A stretch of 64,000 bases of DNA, from contig VXBM01000241.1 in assembly GCA_013400155.1 (NCBI GenBank), positions 64,723 through 128,722 of the forward strand. The letters run 5' to 3'. Numbering within the stretch: the first letter of the stretch is position 1; every line of letters begins with the position of its first letter. This stretch comes from Helopsaltes ochotensis (lineage: Eukaryota; Chordata; Aves; Passeriformes; Locustellidae). The notes beneath the pieces are model-generated. The model worked only from the letters and a program-made list of their open reading frames with translations. It made no database searches and was not told the DNA's origin. Made by a program: the position numbers and the translations under genes. Of this stretch, positions 57,173 through 64,000 are shown piece by piece.

Positions 57173-59304
57173 AAGATAATGAAAAACTTTTTTTTCTTGT
57201 GGAAAGCAGACTTTTACGCTGTGATTAAATGTGAAGTCTAAAAATACACTGCAAATAATGAGACTAACTGTGACATATGTGAAGAAAAAGAATCACCTAG
57301 CAAAACAGGTGTTCTCAGTTATTCTTGGTGAGGTTAAATCAATTATAACTGTGACACATGGTCTGCAACAGCCCAAGAACCTTACAGATCCCCTAGAAAT
57401 CACACACACATGGAGTAACTAACAATTCTGCTCAGGAGTGGACACTGTCCCTCCTTAAACAATCCAAAATCACTCAAGTAACCAAAGCACCCCTAGAAAG
57501 AAGGATCCTCAAAATGTCTGCTATTCTTCTAAAGTGACAGAAATTGTGGCCCAAAAAGGTTAGTAATACAGAAACAGAGGGGCGTAGCAGGCAACATTGA
57601 AAACTGCAAACTTTATGACCCACCTGGCTGATGTGTTGCTGCGGTGGTGGAGGGGTATTTGATGGCACTCACCGGAGCAGGTAGCTCTCAGCAGGCACTT
57701 GACCCATATTCTCTGCTGGTTTCAACTTCAGCAATTCTTGAAATAACTCATCCTGCTTCATTTGAAGCAGACCCCAGGGTATCTTAAACATAAAACCTCT
57801 GGCAATTAATGTTGGCATTATCAGCATCCACTTAGGCAGGAAACTATGCACAGGCTTCTACATTCTCCTTGACTCTTCATTCTCCTACATGATTTCCAAT
57901 CCATCCACTCTCTTGCTGGTTATTTTCTCCTTTAGCACAATGTCTCATCCCTAGTTTACAAGACCCTTTGCAATTTTGGCATAACACTGCTTAGGCTGCC
58001 ACTGAAATGTACATCTCATAGCCACCTCTCTCTTCATTTTAGCATGAAATCCCTTTCTCTGTGTGCTTTCCTTCTGCATTTTAGCATCAGATTTTCAAAG
58101 CATACAATTTATTCCTAGGATCTGTTTTTTCTTTCAAAGGAAACATCAAAATGTATCAGTGCTCCCCCTACACTCAAATAGATAAGCATGAGATTTTTCC
58201 ACCAGAGTCAGAAAGAAAAGACAGGAGCATCTGACTTTGACTAGATGCAGAGGAACCCTCTTGGAGCTTGTTCTATTTCACTGTGTCTAAGATTTAAAAA
58301 GGTCTACACATACTCCCTGAATAGCAGATTGTGACAACATGCAACAAATCCACCAGAATGAAATGGTGACCAACTCCAATAACCTTATCTGCACTATGCC
58401 CATCCACCTGCAGAAAGACAGCAATTATCTTAATTGTGTGGCTAATACCACTTTGTCATTACCAAGAATAGACACACTCTACCATGAAGCACGGCTTTCA
58501 AGGCTATATGCAAGAAGGACAGTGACAGCCATAGCAGGCTCTTGCAAACAGCTCCAGAAAGCCTTGACTGAGGAAGCAACAGTTCCATCCACAGTATCTG
58601 CCCAGTGAGGTACACCCAAAGATTTCACTCAGCCAATCTTACAGGTCTCCTAGTTTATCTTCCTGCTAGGAAATAGTATAGTAGTTTCAGCACATACTTT
58701 CTTAAATGGTTCAGTATTTGGCAATGAGAGGTTTAGGCCTCTGGAGAAATGCTGCAGCACAGTTTGTGATCTTCCTCAGTCTAAGGGTGGAAAACTACAG
58801 AAGCATGGTGGCAGCAGAGGGCAGAGAATCCCCACAATACCATTCACCCCCCTTTACCTGAGCAGACTCATTAACAGATTTGATTTTAAAACATGATATT
58901 CTAAAGAAGCTGAAAAGGTGGAAGTTTTTCTCATTTCATTACTATGTTTTAAATGTTGTCAAGCCAGCTGGACTTTCTGTTTAGGTAGACAGCCAACTGG
59001 TGTTTAAGCCCTCAGCAGTGGGGTTTGTGTACTTATAAGTTCCCAGAGGTCTACATGATTCTCATATTTGTTCTTGCTTCAACACCTTTCAAGTACTTTT
59101 CTTGAACATTGATTTCTACCCGTAAGCCCTCTATTAATACTCATATAAGATGCTCAAAGTCCAAACCAATGCCAGTCCCAGAGCTGTTTCAGCATCTGAA
59201 ATGTAACCTTTCCCCTGTTTCCAAATCTCTTCCCTATCCAGAGACAAATATTAAGTGAACCCATCAAAAACAAAGCTATTGTAGAGTTCCAAAGGCAATT
59301 AGGT
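57173..59304. other. Unassigned DNA with one exon-like segment
   Basis: Apart from the candidate minus-strand exon at 57,673-57,782, no gene or repeat is recognised. A plus-strand frame at 58,339-58,608 (89 codons) has ordinary protein-like composition but no identifiable domain. Confidence 0.4.
57673..57782 (-). CDS. Candidate coding exon on the minus strand (unknown gene)
   Basis: On the minus strand the segment ends at a near-consensus donor (ctccg|gtgagt). It can start after a fair acceptor (gaggttttatgtttaag). The 110 nt give 36 codons plus two bases with no stop: IPWGLLQMKQ, then DELFQELLKLKPAEN, MGQVPAE and SYLL. The middle is an amphipathic, helix-like charged/leucine pattern and reads more like a real protein than other open frames here. 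I cannot name the family. The upstream boundary is uncertain because the frame continues open to about 57,851. A decayed or alternative exon is equally possible. Confidence 0.3.
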
Positions 59305-59640
59305 TTTAGGAATGTAAGACTTGAAAGGACTTCTAGTTCGAGAGTGCGGTTCCTTGCTCTTACAAGCACTAATCATACAAACCCTTTCATGAAACTTCTC
59401 AGAAGCTTATCAGGTTCTTTTTTTTTTTTTTTACATATAAACATACAAATATGTATATATATTAGGTTTTGGACTTACCATACCATGGCAAGATTGCTCC
59501 ATAGCCTCACTGCTGTAACAGCTAGAAACCGAATAGAAATTCTGTTCTAATTTTCAGGCACAAAGTATTCATGACCACCTCATTTATTTTGGTATTCACA
59601 TTGTCCTGTAGCTCATCTCTTTCCTTGGAAGCAAAAAGAT
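59305..59640 (-). mobile_element. Decayed CR1-like element (old copy)
   Basis: The plus strand begins with 'tgtaagacttgaaaggactt', resembling the reversed CR1 3' start 'ttggaaggacctt'. After a poly-T insertion (59,418-59,432) it continues with 'gctccatagcctcactgctg', 'taacagctagaaacc', 'attctgttctaattttcagg' and 'cattgtcctgtagctcatct', which resembles the decayed N-terminal side of older CR1 3' ends. The divergence is high and the assignment rests on pattern similarity. Confidence 0.4.
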
Positions 59641-62600
59641 TGCAGAAAATGTAGACAAGCCCCATATTCGAAATGGAGTATGCAGTTTAAAGTACATAGA
59701 GATAGGAAGTCCCCAAACCAAATAGACTTCTTTAATTGTACAATCTCCTTCAAACTGCACATTAATAAAAATCTTCATGTCTGTTTCCTCAAAAAGATAG
59801 CAAAAATAGAAAAATATTGTTGAATAGCAAAAATTCTTAAGCCAAAGCTTTAAATGTTGTACTAGCTCCTAATGAAGGTCTACCTAACTTCCTAAGAGAA
59901 CACAGTTGTTTTACAGGAAAATGGAAATTGAGTGTGTCCAACTCTCTCTGTAACAGGGAAAAAATACAGATATACACAAAAGAAAATGTGTTTAAATAAC
60001 AGTTTACCTATCAAGAATATCAGTTAGTTATTTTTGGAAAATATAGGAGGAAAAAAAGCAGAAATAAGATCACTTCATCTGTCTGGAGAGATTTCACTTT
60101 TTCCAGTACTAATGTGAGTAAACACAAATCACAAACAGATGAAACCCTGGGGTCAAGCAGCAGTATGACTGTGCTTTCCATTGCTGCTCCTATCTCCACA
60201 GCGCAGCTTTTCACAGCCCCCTGCCCTATCACCCTGTGACTCCAGGTTCTCGGGAGAGCACTGTGGTTCATCAAAGAAGAGCCAGTGGTAGAAGTTGCAA
60301 GCAGCTTTCCCCTATAACACAGCAAAGCACTTTAGGAGTCTGTTAACAGGAATGTGCTGATCACTTATCCAAGCACTTGCAGTTTTTCTTTTAAAAGAAT
60401 TGAAATGATGGCACTGAGCAAAGGAAGTTCAACCACAGCTAGAGCATTTTGATCACTACAGAAGATAGTGTCATGCAGGCCTTTCTGATTTATGTCAACT
60501 CTTGCTAGTACACTCAGGCTTATCCTTTAAAACATTTTTAGTATATCTTTTATGTTTAGTTCTAAAATGCATTGTATCTACCCAAGAGATCAGACCAAGT
60601 TTCTGTTTCCAAAACATTTAGACAGATTTTTTTTTATTATTATTACACAAGAGACTTAAACTAATCTTTCTGGTCTACCAGGCAATTATACATCTAGACA
60701 TTCAAAATAAAAAAAATTTTTCTTCCATACCCCAATGGACAGTTGATTAAACACACATTATTTTATCTGTGGATTATCTTTTCAGCCTTTAAATCAGAAT
60801 GTATATTGGTAGCTACCTGGCCTCTTGCATGAAGAAGTAGAGAAAAAAATACAAGTCATACAAAAGGTGACAAAAGCCACACCAACAGAAAACTATTCAA
60901 AGCACACAGAGTCAGAAAGTCCATCATAGAATAGAATTTGGCCCACAGTGTGCATCTTGAAGTGTCTGTGGCAATTTATCCACAACAGTTTAGCTGTACC
61001 TCATTTTGAAATCTTATTGATAAACAGACTTAATCGAACTCTTAGATCGACCCCACATATCAAGAGGCAGAAGATAAATTTTGTCAATCTTGCTTGCTGC
61101 TCAAAAGCTCTTGGACCAGACTTTCATTGTTGCTGCTCCCTAGCTAGGTGTTCTTGGTGTAGCACCGAATCTTTCCTCAAGCCAACATCCATTTTCACTT
61201 ACCCTCTTGTACTTTATTTCTTTCCATATTATGACACTGCTCATGTGAATAAGACCAGAACAATTCCAGAACATCACCATGCTAATGCAGATCTGCAGGT
61301 TTTAGGACCTATGCTGATCTCTCCAATATATATGCTTCTCCTCTCTGTGCCTCAAGCTCCTTTTTCAATAGTACCAATACACTCAAAGCCCTGAATGCTC
61401 TTCCCAGGGTAGCTGTCTAAACCTTTTCATTCAAAACCTGAACATAGATTGCAGCTTTCCTTCATAAAGACATTGGAGTTTTCATAACATGAGCCACCAA
61501 AATCTGGAAACCCTGGGCTCATTGTCTTTTAACTGATGGAATTCCTGTGCCTTATCTTACAGGCAGTTTTCACCTCTTCCCTTTAGGCTAATCTGCCAAG
61601 AGAATGATGCAGCTTCAGACAATCTTGGAAGCTATTTTGTTCTGCAAATCAAAGATTTGACTGTGAATCTCTTTAAGTATCAATTGGATCAGATACCAGA
61701 TTTGTCACACAGGCAAGACAAATGCTTAGTCACCTGGCTGAAGGGACAAGAAGGAGGAGATGGAGAGGTACCCAACAATTCTATCTTGTGTAAAACTCTA
61801 TCAAATTGGTATGTTTGGAGAGCCTCTATTGGATTGAGCCCCTCACACAAGCAAAGAAAAACACCTTATTTATGGATCCAAGCAAAATTAAAACACGAAA
61901 CAGACCATGAGCTGCTAAGACTGTCAAAAATGAGATGCCTATGAGAATGACCAGAAGTAGAATATAAGTTCCCAAAAAAATCAAATGTCAAAAGTTTTTG
62001 CAGCAGCAGACTTCAAGCAGTAGTTGAGCAGAATTTCTGAGAATAAGATACCAAAGCCACATTTGGAAATTTTGGTCCCTTCATGAATTTGACTCTCATT
62101 TTTCTGCACCTTCATTTTCCTTTTTCAAAAGAGGAATAGGAACACTCTTTTCACAGGAACATAGAAAAAAAATGCTCACAATAAAGGCTGTGAGGGGATG
62201 AGCCTTACAGCAAAAGTGTAAGCCTTTGAAAGAGAAACTACAATTCATAGGTGGATTTTGCAAAGTAGGTCTTCAACCAATGGCAAACTTCCAGTAAAAA
62301 AATATGTTCATTGTGGAGCAGTGAGGCCTTGTACTTAGCCCAGGGCTGTGCTGGCTGGACATAAGTAAGCCTGTGATACACCACTGTCTCATTTATATAC
62401 CTTGTGTGTTGTGATGGTTGCTATCACACCATGGTATACAGGACTCAATATGTGGGGAGAAAACACACGCAGAACATGCTAGTCCCTCACTCCACCCTGC
62501 TCCTGATTCGAGCTGTCAATGTAACAGAGGAAGAAACTCTGCTCTTCCTCTGCATCCTCCATTGCAGAAATCGTCCAGAGGCCCAGAGAAATGTTCACAG

Positions 62601-64000
62601 GCATTTGTTGTATGTAAATAGCTGCCAAATAAATCACTGCATATTGCAGCACAACCCCTGAGGGGGTTTGTACCTATGGAACTTGCTACTGTCACTCCAC
62701 TTCCCCATATACCTTAATCATGTTATTCATTCAGCAAGAAAGATGAATGTTACAGCATTGGACTTTAATCCCTCACTGCTGAGGATCTGATTCTATGAGA
62801 GAGAGCAAAAGAGAAAGCAGGAAATCCAGAGGAAAAAACTTAGGGTGAGAGTCAAATACCATTATTTCTCAGCACTGGGTTTAGGCAAGAGTTGTATTTT
62901 AAAAACATCTTCCTAAAATACCTCAGGAGAAATTTGTTGCATGAGTACACATTAATTGTGCATGTGTGCATGTATGTATGCACACATCTGTAAATACAGG
63001 GCCTAAACAGGACCATTAAGGCAGAGAATTTGCAATCTTTTAAAACTTTTGAAAATACTTCCTTTCTCTCTCCCTCTGTGGGCTAACTCTACAGATCACA
63101 AAGTAACTTTACTAGAATGTTCCCTCTGTCCTCCAACACTTTGAATTTTTTTTCCATAAAGACAATAAAAATGAAGTAGCAGACATGAGAAGGAGAGAAG
63201 CACAGCATTTAGAGGTAATCTAAGAGCCTGTCTTTTGAATAGCCCCAGTACATTTTAAAGGTACCAGTTTATTTGATAGCTCTGCAGTCAGTGCTCTCTG
63301 TATGAAGGGCAATGCCTATTTCATCATGCTACCCTTGACAGTAACCCTGATGAATCCCTTCCACTAAGATTTAAGCTCTCAGGCCTCTGTTAAGACTGCC
63401 AGCAAATATGCTACCAGGTCCTAGACAACTCTAGAAGAAACTAGAGGACCACTATGTCACACCCCACAATTCCCCTAAAATAATTATGGTGTAACATTAA
63501 ATGACACTGATACTTTTTCTTCCCTATATTGAAGAGTGTTTATAAATCAGCAGATGGGACATGCAATGCCACTATAGCTCATTATAAACTTCTTCCTTCA
63601 TCTGGCCCCCATTATTGCAAAAACTAGAAAAGTACAAGAACCTGCAAAAAATGCAGATTTTGGGATTTTCAAACAAATTGAAAAAAAAGAACTAACACAA
63701 CGTAGTCCAGTTTAGGTTTTGCAAGAATCACATCTAACAGATTGTTTTTGTGAACCTTTCCTCTAAGCCTTATGAGTGATGACTTAATGAGCAATCTTCA
63801 TAATACCAGATCCACTAACATAAAGTGAAGATGACGTCTGACTTTCTTTTCCAGTACATCTTTCTCATCTCATCCCTGCTGGAGGGATTGACCTGTGTTG
63901 ATTTTCTAGATCTTTTTTGATGTAAGCTGTTTGCAAGCCTACTGACTCTCTCTCTTCTTGGGCTCATTCCATGTCCTCTATCCATCAACACGGGAAAGAG
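59641..64000. other. Unassigned non-coding DNA to the window end
   Basis: No gene, RNA gene or clear repeat is recognised. Short hairpins occur, for example tgtgat/atcaca arms near 62,411-62,428 and gtgtgcat/atgcacac arms near 62,965-62,985. The open frames (e.g. 60,948-61,394 plus, 61,657-61,944 plus) give no recognisable product. Confidence 0.4.

Noticed and set aside
59330..59345. ttctagttcgagagt, resembling a tRNA B-box
   Set aside because: No A-box at the right spacing and no cloverleaf. It sits inside the decayed CR1-like element.

Overview
This window reads as vertebrate nuclear DNA, most likely from a bird. It is AT-rich and poor in CpG, it contains one run of 846 undetermined bases, and no long reading frame matches a protein I recognise. 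The best lineage evidence is the interspersed repeats. At least five are clear avian-type CR1 LINE 3' ends, truncated at the 5' side, in both orientations, carrying the characteristic ATTCTATG-type terminal octamers, the 'ggttggaactagatga' core or decayed CR1 reverse-transcriptase C-termini. There is no Alu, L1 or MIR-like sequence and no sign of bacterial gene organisation, so operons, ribosome binding sites and CRISPR arrays do not apply.

Layout. 1-5,490: unassigned single-copy-looking DNA with a small CR1 tail at 529 and a CpG-richer patch near 4,830. 5,498-7,870: purine tract, TG tract, assembly gap and A-rich tract. 7,870-19,270: mostly unassigned, with a CR1 end at about 14 kb and a possible spliced exon pair at 16.55 and 17.08 kb. 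19,275-31,535: the repeat-rich part, with CR1 copies at 19.3, 24.3-25.1, 28.2 and 30.9-31.5 kb. The 24.3-25.1 kb copy is split by a 282-bp solo LTR flanked by a 6-bp target duplication. 31,536-48,900: a long repeat-poor stretch with a (TTTTA)n microsatellite, retained CpGs and homeodomain-type motifs, most densely at 45.78 kb. This looks like a gene desert or a giant intron holding regulatory elements. 48,927-49,736: a probable second solo LTR containing a TTTC/TTCC microsatellite. 49,742-64,000: another repeat-poor stretch, with bicoid/homeodomain motif clusters at 51.0 kb, an exon-like minus-strand segment at 57.7 kb and a decayed CR1-like element at 59.3 kb.

No complete protein-coding gene can be supported. 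Almost all open frames are short and match chance expectation. Three short segments have both splice signals and a confined open frame and are given as low-confidence candidate exons. If any is real, the window lies inside a long-intron gene. No coherent multi-gene system was found. The best-supported observations are the nested insertion history at 24.3-25.1 kb and the homeodomain-motif clusters.
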